Shown piece by piece: positions 29,533 to 38,945 of a DNA stretch of 64,000 nucleotides. Below the pieces are notes generated by a model. The model was not told the DNA's origin, did not search any database, and was given only the letters and a program-made list of their open reading frames with translations. The position numbers were made by a program, and so were the translations under genes. The stretch is from the NCBI GenBank assembly GCA_022539475.1, contig VCMS01000029.1, positions 62,001 to 126,000 of the forward strand. The letters are read 5' to 3'. The first letter of the stretch is position 1, and each line of letters opens with the position of its first letter. This DNA comes from Gracilaria domingensis (Eukaryota > Rhodophyta > Florideophyceae > Gracilariales > Gracilariaceae).

Positions 29533-30957
29533 ATGGTGGAAATCATCGACCTGGTGTCCGACACCGAGGTCACGCCTCGCCTCCGCCGCTCGCGCCCAAG
29601 ACCCGTTGCGAATGACGCCGAGCTCAGCATTGTTGCGGAGAACATTCAGCCCGTGCATGCTGCTTCCCCGCCGCCGCGCCCGCCGCCTTCGTCTGCGCCC
29701 CCGGGCGCGGACGCTGCCGCGCAGGCCGCGCCCCCCACCGCGTCCAAGAGGAATAGACGCGCGGCTGATGAGTCTGCGCCGCAGGTTGTTGCGCTCAAGA
29801 GGGGCATCAACCCGCTCCAGGATTACGTGCATCCCAGGTTTTCGTGCACTCGCGTCCCGTTCAAGCCCGAGTCCGCCGCCAATTTCTGTCCCAAGTGCTT
29901 CTGCTTCGTGTGTGATATCAACGCCGCACAGTGCCAGAAGTGGGCTGATCACTGTGGCGCCATCGACAACGAAGAGTGGAAAAGAAAGAGAAGAGATGTC
30001 AGAAAGGCCACCCGACGCTACGACAGAGGCGTCGACCGTCTGGCCAAGGAGATTCGTCGCCGGGAGAAGCGAGCCCGCCATGAGCACGAGAGAAGATCGC
30101 TGCTGCAAGCGCTCGGCGAGGACAGAGATTTCGCCGCGGTCATGGCAGAACAGGCAGAGATTGTCTCTCAGTACCGGGGTGTCAGCGCAAATTCTCCCCA
30201 CTTGTCGCTTCCTTCTCCTCCAAACTGCTCCCCGCGCTCACCCCTTGCTGCCAACCCCACTCTCACACCTTTTCAACGCGCTATGAATGCGGGTGATAAC
30301 CTCGCGTCCACTCTTCCTGTACTCCCACCCGGAAGAGCGGGCACAATTCACGTGTCAACAGGCCTGCTTTTCCCCGATGCGGCACTGTTGCATGGCGCGC
30401 CTCCTTTGAATACACCCGTCGGCCGTGCACCCAGCACCACTGCTCTTCCGTCGGCGCCAGTTTTGGAATCACCTGACCGCACGGACTCTAACTCTTCGGA
30501 AAACGGTGACCAAACTGAAGAATGTGAAGACTCGGGAGACGGTATAGGTCTTTCTCAAGACAACGAGCGTCAGGCGAATCTACATCGCCATCGGGTGGAG
30601 GTGCAACGTCTGCTGGACATGCAAAGACGATTTCTAAGGGCTCGAGTTTTGCGCCAGGAAAATGAGCAGTCAGCTGCCAATGCGGATGCAGCGAAGGTGG
30701 GCGATAGGACGAGTCCTAAACGACACGCTTTGGCAAACAGCGCGCGTGGAAGGACTTCCCGACCTTCTCTTCATCTCACCCCCTTTGCGGAGCCTAAGGC
30801 TCCGTTTGTGGAGGAGGCCGTTATTGATCGGTCCAGGCAGAAGAAACGTCGAAGAGCACGAACAGAGGATAGGAGTAGTCGTAAGGACCGTGCGCCCTCC
30901 GATTCACATTCTCGACCGAGGAAGCATGCCAGGCCCAGGCGCTCGAATCAAGCCTAG
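29533..30957 (+). CDS. SIM-like/Cys-motif protein, paralogue 2 (474 residues)
   Basis: The ATG at 29533 starts MVEIIDLVSDTE, a hydrophobic-acidic run like a SUMO-interaction motif, then an Arg/Pro stretch. Residues about 94-137 hold the family motif: DYVHPRFSC, then FCPKCFCFVCDINAAQC, QKWADHCGAI. The pattern C-x2-C-F-C-x2-C-D-x5-C-x2-W-x2-H-C resembles the C-terminal motif of plant RPM1-interacting protein 13 relatives; this is by eye. Downstream is a basic predicted helix (about 150-195, KRKRRDVRKATRR), a Ser/Pro-rich region and a second charged helix (about 355-380). The C-terminus is Lys/Arg-rich, so a nuclear location is likely. The leader is C-rich (29322-29350). Molecular role unknown. 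Confidence 0.7.
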   Translation: MVEIIDLVSDTEVTPRLRRSRPRPVANDAELSIVAENIQPVHAASPPPRPPPSSAPPGADAAAQAAPPTASKRNRRAADESAPQVVALKRGINPLQDYVHPRFSCTRVPFKPESAANFCPKCFCFVCDINAAQCQKWADHCGAIDNEEWKRKRRDVRKATRRYDRGVDRLAKEIRRREKRARHEHERRSLLQALGEDRDFAAVMAEQAEIVSQYRGVSANSPHLSLPSPPNCSPRSPLAANPTLTPFQRAMNAGDNLASTLPVLPPGRAGTIHVSTGLLFPDAALLHGAPPLNTPVGRAPSTTALPSAPVLESPDRTDSNSSENGDQTEECEDSGDGIGLSQDNERQANLHRHRVEVQRLLDMQRRFLRARVLRQENEQSAANADAAKVGDRTSPKRHALANSARGRTSRPSLHLTPFAEPKAPFVEEAVIDRSRQKKRRRARTEDRSSRKDRAPSDSHSRPRKHARPRRSNQA

Positions 30958-32036
30958 GACCAGTGGAGGAGTGTGTGTGTGAGTACGTGTACTCGACTCG
31001 AGTAGGTAGCTCAAGAGTTTGGAAGCGTCCACAGGAACATGGAAGTGAGCGTCTCCATACGCCCCATGGGCCCCACAAACGGAAAACATCCCTTGGCAAA
31101 GGCTTTGTATGTTGTCCCCAATGGAGCGTCATGGAAGTGCCCGTCAGGTATTAATCCTGGTCTGCGACATAATGTCGGCGGCCTTTATCGATAACCCCCG
31201 CTCCTCATATCTTACCCCCACAAAAAACCGCCTGTAACTTTATGCCTGACGTACCCTCGTGGATAGTTTCACGTACGAGTTCTCACAGACACAGCTGGTA
31301 TACCGTCGTACCGCAAGTATTTTTCTGCCTCCACATGCCACTGTTTTTGAGTACATTGATAGCGTGGAACATAAACGCGCTACGAAGTTTACTTTTAGAG
31401 TACGTGCAGCGATTAGGTATGATCATCGTCACCATAATCACTGAGTAGTAGTATACGTGGAGTTGATAGGTGCCGTACTATTGATGTTTGCTTCTCAGAC
31501 TGCTCAAGATTTCTGCCATCTGTGGTCGTTAATTTAGCAGCGACCGATTGACGGGAAAGAAGACTCGCAAGTTTTGTAGAGCTGCATCGCTCCGTACTGC
31601 AGATGATCATCCGTGAGAAATAAATTTTGATCATGTGGATCCACGCATGTTTCTGAGGAATATCTGCCAGTCCCGTCCCGCTTTGCCGATGATCATTGCT
31701 GTGGCTCATCGTAGCGTCCGATGCATCTCTGTGGCCCATCAGGAATTATCGTTATTGTTGATGCCTTAAAATTATACCTGTACCACGTGTTTGTAACATA
31801 CCTTCGGAACTTCCGAATCGGAAGATACCTGTACCTTTGGTACACATTCAGTCGTACATCCAAGGTCAAATCCGGCTCCGCGCCTCTCCGTTCTTATATT
31901 TGTCGAACTCCGCGAGATACAAATGCAGTGAAAGGCTCATCGTTATGTCCGTCGGCATCGAAGAAGGCTTCAATATCTGTCACACAGCACGTGATATAGG
32001 GTATACGGTGCGCTTGCACCTCTCTGCTAGCCATAC
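30958..32036. other. intergenic stretch between paralogues 2 and 3
   Basis: About 1.1 kb without a supported gene. Short frames on both strands lack domains. It should contain the 3' end of paralogue 2 and the promoter of paralogue 3; no repeat or RNA gene was recognised. Confidence 0.4.
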
Positions 32037-32915
32037 ATGAGCAACGAAGTCATTATTCTGTCTGACAATTCAGACGATGAAGTAACAGCAGTGATAAACC
32101 CCATTCCAACCGATGCACCAAATCCACGACCTGTGAGGGATGGCCAAGGCGGTCAAAATCTTTCCGCACTCCCGGGAAGACTCGTTGCAAAAACACAACC
32201 TGTCGAGATTCCTCTGAGCATACCAACAGCGACAGATGATCTTGTCGATGATGAAATAGAAATCACAAGTGTGACTAACATCAAATCAAGAGAAGGACAG
32301 AACGTTTCCAAACCAGCTTCTGAAACGCGCACAGAGCTGGAGTGTGTTGGTGAGCGACAGGGAATACGCGCGCTGCGTGATTACCCACACTTTCGATTTG
32401 ATTGCGACACCTATCAGTTCAAGAAAGTTCGTTCTCGCCAGAAAGAGTCGTATTGTGAACGCTGCTATTGTTATATCTGTGACGTTTTGGCGTCGCAATG
32501 TACTAAGTGGAGCATGCATTGCAAAGTTACAAGTACAGGAAAGTATCACAGAGAACGAGAGGCCGTTTTGAACGAGCGAAGAAGGAGGGAGTTAAATACG
32601 GACGAAGGACGATGTACCATGCTGAAACGAATTGTGAGACCACAATTTGTGAATGACACAGAATATGAACAAGTTGTTGAACTACCAAATGAGGAGGAAG
32701 AATTTGAAGACGATGGATGCCCACATAGTGGTAGTGAGGACGATCAAGCTTCTTTGCCGATTACGTTTGATCACGGTCATGTCATCCAGTCGATTCAACG
32801 TATTCAGATCGGTGGCAAGGGATCAAAGTTGGAGCGTGTGATCGACGTTAATCCGGAGACAAAGAGTTATAGCACCTTTCGCCGGGGTGCTTCTGCTTAC
32901 GAAGATCTGCTTTGA
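32037..32915 (+). CDS. SIM-like/Cys-motif protein, paralogue 3 (292 residues)
   Basis: The ATG at 32037 opens MSNEVIILSDNSDDE, again a hydrophobic core followed by Ser and acidic residues. A second similar run (DDEIEITSVTN) follows at about 70-80. The family motif appears at about 118-163: DYPHFRFDC, YCERCYCYICDVLASQC, TKWSMHC. Then comes a basic segment (REREAVLNERRRREL) and an acidic one (PNEEEEFEDDG). It is shorter than paralogue 2 and lower in GC. Spacing of Cys, Trp and His matches paralogue 2 exactly, so the motif is under constraint and probably binds zinc. Same strand and order as its relatives, hence tandem duplication. Confidence 0.7.
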   Translation: MSNEVIILSDNSDDEVTAVINPIPTDAPNPRPVRDGQGGQNLSALPGRLVAKTQPVEIPLSIPTATDDLVDDEIEITSVTNIKSREGQNVSKPASETRTELECVGERQGIRALRDYPHFRFDCDTYQFKKVRSRQKESYCERCYCYICDVLASQCTKWSMHCKVTSTGKYHREREAVLNERRRRELNTDEGRCTMLKRIVRPQFVNDTEYEQVVELPNEEEEFEDDGCPHSGSEDDQASLPITFDHGHVIQSIQRIQIGGKGSKLERVIDVNPETKSYSTFRRGASAYEDLL

Positions 32916-33631
32916 GAACACATGGTAGTCTTTCGGAATATCCTTGGAAGGAGGAAATGAAGATATATTTGAATGAATTGTGCGAGCAATCTTGAGTCGG
33001 ATGTGTGTGATCATCATAAAACAAGACCAAGTCTCAACTTTTGAGAAAAGTTTAAAAAGCCCCAGCTTATGAACACAAACACCAATTGTCGTTTGCCGCT
33101 GCCAACTATACATAAAAGACTTACCCCATTTTCTGCAGAGATATCAAGCTTGGTACATCAATCATCATGCGTTTGAGCTTTGTAATACAATGGTTCCAAC
33201 TGGCAAAATCGTGCTTCGTGTACATATAATTATGGCCATGTTGAGAGACCTGAAACCATTTCTTCTTTTGAGCCTCCCAAAAATCTTCATAGACGTACGA
33301 CGTAGTACGTTGGAGAAGATGATGTTGCAAGTTAGTTACTGGTTTCCGTGGGTGAGCAACTTATTCTTGTACGACTTGAGGCTGGTTGAACAGCACTTTT
33401 GTCAGGTCGTTTAAAGCCGCTTTCGAAAGGTGCTTTTTTTTTTTTTGCCGCAAAATGGCATGCGCCAAGGGCGGGTGTCCTCGTACTGCCCTTGTCCCAC
33501 TTCGCCACGCAGAGGGCCGCTGCTCTCTTTGCTCGCTCAACCAAGCATTAGCTTCACACTTTTTCTCATTGGCTGCTATTCATCACACTCCTTCTTCGCG
33601 GAAGCTTCACAGCCTTCAGGGCGCCCCCGCA
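32916..33631. other. intergenic stretch before SNF5 gene
   Basis: Contains no recognised domain. A T-run (about 33431-33446) precedes a short upstream extension of the SNF5 frame. An in-frame ATG at 33455 (MACAKGGCPR) could start a longer SNF5 protein with a Cys-containing leader. Confidence 0.4.
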
Positions 33632-34336
33632 ATGCCAGTGCCCACCATAAACCCAAGAAAACGAGAACGTGCCTCTGCCCGCGGGCCGTCCGACGCGCTA
33701 ATTCCAATCCGTCTCGACCTAACCTTTGACAACCACCGCATTCAGGAAACCTTAACTTGGAATCTGCTTGAATCACAAATCACGCCACTGACGTTTGCAA
33801 CCATCTTAGCCGACGATTTGAACCTTCCAGAGTCAGCGAGAGACGCCATTTCCGAGGCGATAAAAGAACAAATCGCGTCGTACGTACCTCCAAAACAACC
33901 ACAAGACGAATGTAGACATGTGGTACGTCTTGATATTCGCATCGGAAGAATTGTCATTAGAGATCAGTTTGAATGGGACCTTTCGGCGCATCAAAACAGC
34001 CCAGAAGCTTTTGCAGAGGGCTTGTGTGCCGATCTTGGCTTGAACAGTGAACATGTTCCTCCTGTTGCGCATGCGATTCGCGAACAATTGCTGGAACTGG
34101 CCGAATTTCAGGACAAACGGCAGAAGTGTGCAGTGCTTCGCGAAAAGGATGTGGTTCGAAGCGGGGGCGTTGAAAGATGGGAACCTGAAGTTGAATGCCT
34201 TTCCGTGGAAGAACAAGAACGACTTGAGAGAAAGGAACGACGGGAAGCTCGTTTGATGAGGCGAAATCGTGGAAAAGCTGAAGTTTATAGTAGACCTAAG
34301 AGTCGGAGAAGATCTACTTCCTCCCGACGAAGATAG
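33632..34336 (+). CDS. SNF5/SMARCB1-like SWI/SNF remodeller subunit
   Basis: A core subunit of SWI/SNF chromatin remodellers, which contact the nucleosome acidic patch. From the ATG at 33632 (MPVPTINPRKRERAS) the protein has 234 residues. It contains the two SNF5 repeats: first IPIRLDLTFDNHRIQETLTW with LADDLNLPESARDAI, then VVRLDIRIGRIVIRDQFEWD with LCADLGLNSEHVPPVAHAIR. A charged C-terminal tail with basic runs (RKERREARLMRRNRGK) follows. Upstream in-frame ATGs at 33455 and 33386 would add up to 82 residues. Intronless. It is shorter than the animal protein, lacking the N-terminal winged-helix region, as in plant-type BSH. Its partner genes are not in the window, but a Polycomb-type gene lies 2.2 kb downstream. 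Confidence 0.87.
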   Translation: MPVPTINPRKRERASARGPSDALIPIRLDLTFDNHRIQETLTWNLLESQITPLTFATILADDLNLPESARDAISEAIKEQIASYVPPKQPQDECRHVVRLDIRIGRIVIRDQFEWDLSAHQNSPEAFAEGLCADLGLNSEHVPPVAHAIREQLLELAEFQDKRQKCAVLREKDVVRSGGVERWEPEVECLSVEEQERLERKERREARLMRRNRGKAEVYSRPKSRRRSTSSRRR

Positions 34337-34354
34337 AAACTATGCTAGTTGATG

Positions 34355-35074
34355 TTAAGAAGCGTCTTGAACTGATGAATAGTTGGGATGCGAAGTTTGA
34401 GCTGCTGATAACGGAACGGCGGATGGAGGTAAACGCGAAAATGGCGGTAAAGTTGAATACAAAGCAGAGGGGGAGTATAGATCAGGTGATTGATAGCGCG
34501 GAGTGAGTTGATGTTGCAAACGAGCGGCGGAAGAAGTTACGGAAGTGGTATGCATTACGTTGGTAGCAGGTAGAATGGGTTGATACGCTTTTGACTGGTG
34601 ATCGGAAAGTAAAGCAGCACGATTCTCATACCGATGAATGTATCTGCGCGCAAGATATGCCAAGAGGAACAAAGTACAGACTGCAAAGATAAAAGGGCCC
34701 CATTCACTAATGAACGACTTATGTGTGACGCAAGTATGTCGAAAGAAGGCGGGTGACTCACAAAACTGAGAGAAATGCTGCCTGCACATTGAGACGCCGC
34801 ACACAGAAGCGTCGTTCAACGTGGACAACCTCGTGTCACATGCGGTCTGTGGAGGTAAGGGAATGATAAGCGTCTCGGCTGGGCAGCTTGTACGAAAGTG
34901 AGCGCGCGTGCAACATCGGCATTCACAGTGCGCGGGGTATTCGGAGAGCTGTTGGGGGAAGGGGTTTGTCGGTGTAGGCGGTGGTGCGGGTTTCGTGACG
35001 GGCGCTTCTTCAGATCGAAGAGTGGCGGGGAGAATGAAGGCGATTAGGAGAATGGATGTGAGGTATGAAGACAT
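34355..35074 (-). CDS. single-pass membrane protein with Cys-rich ectodomain
   Basis: Not recognised. The ATG at 35074 (MSSYLTSILLIAFILPATLRS) gives a clear signal peptide; an upstream frame to 35128 adds 18 basic residues and is less likely. The ectodomain of about 100 residues is Pro-rich, then Cys-rich (CECRCCTRAH, then about six more Cys). One membrane span (FIFAVCTLFLLAYLA) is followed by a basic stop-transfer and a Ser/Tyr/Pro-rich cytosolic tail with several YSP/YQS motifs. Its stop lies 18 bp from the stop of the convergent SNF5 gene. A receptor-like or trafficking protein is possible, but nothing proves it. Confidence 0.6.
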   Translation of the reverse strand: MSSYLTSILLIAFILPATLRSEEAPVTKPAPPPTPTNPFPQQLSEYPAHCECRCCTRAHFRTSCPAETLIIPLPPQTACDTRLSTLNDASVCGVSMCRQHFSQFCESPAFFRHTCVTHKSFISEWGPFIFAVCTLFLLAYLARRYIHRYENRAALLSDHQSKAYQPILPATNVMHTTSVTSSAARLQHQLTPRYQSPDLYSPSALYSTLPPFSRLPPSAVPLSAAQTSHPNYSSVQDAS

Positions 35075-35339
35075 CTCGGCGGCGCTTTGGATAGCGCGAT
35101 CGAGATGGCACAGACGACGCTTCTTCACAAGGCTCAGCTAAAGCTGCAACCACTTCCGAAGAAAAGGGCGCGGCAGAACGAATGCAAAAATATCTACAGC
35201 TATCCGCCACCGAGGTGTGATCTGCCGCCCTGCGTCCGCGCTGCCCACCACAGCCGCACGCGACGTGTCCAACCTCGATAAGGCTTCGCGTCTCTTCGCC
35301 ACGGCTTCCTCTCGTTTGCTACGAAGTATTAGCGCCAAC

Positions 35340-36503
35340 ATGACCGCCTTCATCCCAAGCCCGTTGGCTGCGAGAAGGCCACAGACGCGCGCGCGCGCGA
35401 AACATCGTTTCGCCTGCAGCGTGCAGCCACCAAACCATCCGTCAAACAACCCATCTGAAGAGGGCTCCTTCTCAGAAGAGCCTGCATGGAATCTTCTTCA
35501 ATCTCGTATATCTCAACTTCGGGAGCAGGAAGTCGCGCGCGACCGCTTCATTGCACGAAACTGGCGAACGGGTAACTACAGGGCGAGTATCGTCGCGTCG
35601 GTGCACAATGATTTCGTGAGAAAACTTGCCTTCCATGGCGAGTTTATGGCATTTGGAACCGCTTCTGGAAGTGTGGTGTTCTCAGATCTTGTCAGCGGTT
35701 ACAGAATACGTTGTGACAATGTTCACGATGGGCAGGTTACAGCTATTGATTATCGTGATGGGTATATTGTCTCAGTTGCTTCATTGGATAAAAAGATCTG
35801 TGTGTGGTCGTGTGCACAGTTTGAAAAGCGAGCGTTTTGGTCGAAACGTGTTTGTCAGCGACAGGACGTTGAAGGAGAACTTCCAGAACCTGGGTTGACA
35901 ATATCTGGCCATGACGACGTTGTTACTTGTCTTCATATTAATGCTGAGAAACGCATATTGTATTCTGCCAGCGTCGACGGTACAGTCAGATTAACTCAAC
36001 TGGAAACCGGGGAAACCATGCGAACCATTCGTGTCGGTGATCCAATATTTTCAATGGCTGTCACTGATAAAGGATACATACTTGTTGGCTGTGCCAGTGG
36101 AAAGGTACAAGCTTATCAGGCTGACAATGGATTGTATTTGCTTTCAATCCATTGTCACAGAGCGAATACAACGGCTGTCGACTACTTTGAAGAACGTGAA
36201 TTATTAGCAACTGGTGACTCTGCAGGCCATTTAAGCATGTGGTCCTTGAAAGACGGATCTCAAGTGTCATCATTACACCGACATCAAGCAGCAGTAATGT
36301 CTTTGCAACTAGACGGTTCGAAGTTAATTTCTGCTGCTAGAGATGGTTGCGTTTCCGTTCAATCCGTAGACAGTTCCGGGGACCACTACGCCATATGCGG
36401 TTTCACACGTTATATCGGTACAGTTGCATTCGATGAATCAAGACTGATCGCAGACGGCACTAATGATGTCATTGTATGTCACCGTTTTGACTTTGAAGAA
36501 TGA
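35340..36503 (+). CDS. WD40-repeat protein, possibly plastid-targeted
   Basis: The ATG at 35340 (MTAFIPSPLAARRPQTRARA) gives 387 residues; a GTG further upstream is ignored. The first ~30 residues are basic, hydroxylated and free of acidic residues, ending near FACSVQ, much like a plastid transit peptide. A charged helix follows (SRISQLREQEVARDRF). From about residue 90 there are six to seven WD-type blades (DKKICVWS, SVDGTVRL, SAGHLSMWSL are the clearest). It is a scaffold by family; partner and pathway cannot be told. The divergent promoter with the membrane-protein gene is about 265 bp. Its stop is 34 bp from the stop of the convergent VEFS gene. Confidence 0.75.
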   Translation: MTAFIPSPLAARRPQTRARAKHRFACSVQPPNHPSNNPSEEGSFSEEPAWNLLQSRISQLREQEVARDRFIARNWRTGNYRASIVASVHNDFVRKLAFHGEFMAFGTASGSVVFSDLVSGYRIRCDNVHDGQVTAIDYRDGYIVSVASLDKKICVWSCAQFEKRAFWSKRVCQRQDVEGELPEPGLTISGHDDVVTCLHINAEKRILYSASVDGTVRLTQLETGETMRTIRVGDPIFSMAVTDKGYILVGCASGKVQAYQADNGLYLLSIHCHRANTTAVDYFEERELLATGDSAGHLSMWSLKDGSQVSSLHRHQAAVMSLQLDGSKLISAARDGCVSVQSVDSSGDHYAICGFTRYIGTVAFDESRLIADGTNDVIVCHRFDFEE

Positions 36504-36536
36504 AAACTTCGTGTACACAACCACCACATGTAGTAG

Positions 36537-38663
36537 TTATATTCGAGCTCCAACTCTTCGACTTCGACCTCCTTTCCCGTTGCTGCCGGGCACACTTCGT
36601 TCTGGTCGACTACTCAAAGCAATGTCACGTCTCTTTTTCTTCCCATCAAGGCATTGGAAGATGGACAACACAGCCACTGAATCGATCAGACCGTGCATAT
36701 GTAAAACGCGAAGAAATGCCAGAAACTTGAGTCGAAGTCTGAGTCGAATGATATGGGCTCGGTTCTCAATTGCAAATAGTTCCAATGTATACCTCGTAAA
36801 CCTGTCACCATAAAGCGATGGCAGTGGGAAATTGTCATGCGCAAACTTGTTCCACATCACCATAAACAGAGTTTCCGTCGTAGTTGTTTTCTCCAAGTAC
36901 ATAGCTCGTTCAATCGCCAAACGACCTCGCCAAGACTGGTCTACCTCATCTTCCGAATCAGGGTCGTCTTCGTCATAGTGCTCCTCCTTCACAGGCGTCA
37001 TGCTGACTACGTGGAAAAGCTTCCGATGTCCAAGACGACTTCGGAAGTCAAAGCGTTTTCTGGCATTGTAGCTTGAATACGAAGAAAGAGGGAAATATCT
37101 TCGATTTCCGCGAAGACTTAATCCATCCTCATCGCGATTGACGGTATAAATTGCCTCACACCACTCGGAACAAAAGTTGGTATTCCCTTTGTATGCAAAG
37201 TCATGCGGTCTTTGGCAGTGTTTGCAGCACGTGCGGAGCTCCTCTTGAACCGTAGATAGAAGGTCGCGACGTGCATTGTCGTACAATTCCGTAGAAGCCA
37301 GCGACTGAACGTCAGAGGACAAGGCATTGTCTCGCAGTGAAACACGTTCCATTGCTTCCCGGAACTGCTCATCGGCGCCGGTGTTGTTGTTCGCATTGGC
37401 GACGTAAGACCCATAACGCTGCGGATTGGCGTAAATAACTTGCTCTGGTAATTGTACAGTGCCCCCACAAGACCGCATCCTCTTCGGTACCGATGATGGG
37501 AGTAGGCTATCGGTTCTTACAGAAGCAGAATCCATACGCTCTACGCTGAACCGCACCAAAAAAGGAACCGTCTCATTGCGAGAAACGGTGGCAGAATTAA
37601 CATCATCGGTATCAGAAGGCTTGCCAGATTTGAGACTGGTCAACTGAAACTTCATATGCTCATGCTCCATTTGAAAGTGACCCAGAAGCGTTCGATATCT
37701 ATAACAGTTCCTGTGACACCATGGGCAAACAAAATCGTGTCGCGTGATACCATTCCAATGCGGAACCTGTTGTGAAGTGTACGTAAGGGTGATCATAAGT
37801 TTCGGTTTATGTCGCCGAACCGCTTTCGAAATGGAATTTTGCGGCGCACCTTCTAGTTGCAACACAACGCTCGCAGCACCTGCACCAACAAACGGAATAT
37901 CACCCGTACCCGAAGCAAAACTGGTACTTGACTGTCGTATCGAGCGTTCCAAAACGACGTGCTTTGGCTGTATGGCATTGTCATTAACAAGATACAAAGG
38001 CAGCGTAACAAAACCGTTCGGCACAACAGTTCCATTGGCAGATCCCTTCTCCCAAAGCACTAGCTCTCCACGCAACTTGTCACGGGTTCTACTGGCATCT
38101 GAAGCGCCATTCAAGACGGGTGCAAGTTCCACCACAAGACTAAGTGCCTCCGCATCGGATGACAACACCGGCAGGACGGCGGAGATGTCAAAAGTCTCTC
38201 TCACCGCCACGTCACATGGATCAACCAATCCCGCGGCAAGATCCTCCGCTGGCCAAACTCGAACGGACAAATCTCTCAACGAAAAAGACACATAATGACC
38301 GCCATCCTGTCGAACGCACAAACAAAGCCTTATAGAAGCCATCAGAGGCACGTACTCGCCTTGCTCATACGTGGGGGCCTGGAACATTCTTCCACGAATG
38401 CCTGTTCGCAGAACGCAGCGACTGGGACGAACGGTTAGAAGGAGATGTCTAGCGCCGGGCGCAGAGCGGTATGAGGGCCGAGTCCAGGAGATGTCCCACA
38501 GTCGCCGCCGCGCTCGTTGACGATCGTCGTGTACATAGCGCAGATTGCGGACGAGAAAGGGTGGCTTTCCACGACGATGGACCTCGAGTAAGGCCGGGAG
38601 AATGGGCGGCGACGGTCGCCGATTGCCGTCGCGCTGCGGCGTAGACATGTTCCCCCGCACCAT
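36537..38663 (-). CDS. SU(Z)12-type Polycomb protein (VEFS box)
   Basis: A subunit of Polycomb repressive complex 2, which methylates histone H3 Lys27. The 708-residue frame starts at ATG 38663 (MVRGNMSTPQ); a second ATG lies five codons on. A C2H2 finger is visible near the middle: FVCPWCHRNCYRYRTLLGHF with the second His at MEHEH, the finger that SU(Z)12, EMF2, VRN2 and FIS2 share. The C-terminal VEFS box includes EEHYDEDDPDSEDEVD, MYLEKTTTTETLFMVMWNKF and FLAFLRVLHMHGLIDSVAVL. The tail is basic. It is a single exon, unlike the multi-exon homologues of plants and animals. SNF5 lies 2.2 kb away; the two act antagonistically in other organisms. Confidence 0.87.
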   Translation of the reverse strand: MVRGNMSTPQRDGNRRPSPPILPALLEVHRRGKPPFLVRNLRYVHDDRQRARRRLWDISWTRPSYRSAPGARHLLLTVRPSRCVLRTGIRGRMFQAPTYEQGEYVPLMASIRLCLCVRQDGGHYVSFSLRDLSVRVWPAEDLAAGLVDPCDVAVRETFDISAVLPVLSSDAEALSLVVELAPVLNGASDASRTRDKLRGELVLWEKGSANGTVVPNGFVTLPLYLVNDNAIQPKHVVLERSIRQSSTSFASGTGDIPFVGAGAASVVLQLEGAPQNSISKAVRRHKPKLMITLTYTSQQVPHWNGITRHDFVCPWCHRNCYRYRTLLGHFQMEHEHMKFQLTSLKSGKPSDTDDVNSATVSRNETVPFLVRFSVERMDSASVRTDSLLPSSVPKRMRSCGGTVQLPEQVIYANPQRYGSYVANANNNTGADEQFREAMERVSLRDNALSSDVQSLASTELYDNARRDLLSTVQEELRTCCKHCQRPHDFAYKGNTNFCSEWCEAIYTVNRDEDGLSLRGNRRYFPLSSYSSYNARKRFDFRSRLGHRKLFHVVSMTPVKEEHYDEDDPDSEDEVDQSWRGRLAIERAMYLEKTTTTETLFMVMWNKFAHDNFPLPSLYGDRFTRYTLELFAIENRAHIIRLRLRLKFLAFLRVLHMHGLIDSVAVLSIFQCLDGKKKRRDIALSSRPERSVPGSNGKGGRSRRVGARI

Positions 38664-38945
38664 GAGAGGGCAGTGGTGACAAGGGTATGCTAGGTGCGAA
38701 GCCTCGGGCTTGATCTACACTATCTACCCGCGTAAATTACGGTGCGTGAAGATTCTGCGGGGAAGACGTTATCTACGAGGGGCGTTTGGCGGGAAATAGA
38801 AACGCAAAAAAACGTCTGTCTGCGGTATCGGGATAGAGGGCTACCTTCGTACCCAACTTAGTTATCATACCGCGCAGTGCGCACATTTGCGAGTACAGCC
38901 GTGCTCGGTGCACACGTCACGCACAGCAGCAAGCTTTGGTTTAGT

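Noticed and set aside
29219-30286. 355-residue plus and 300-residue minus frames beside paralogue 2
   Set aside because: They overlap the conserved Cys-motif gene in other frames and have biased composition; the frame with the shared motif is the real one.
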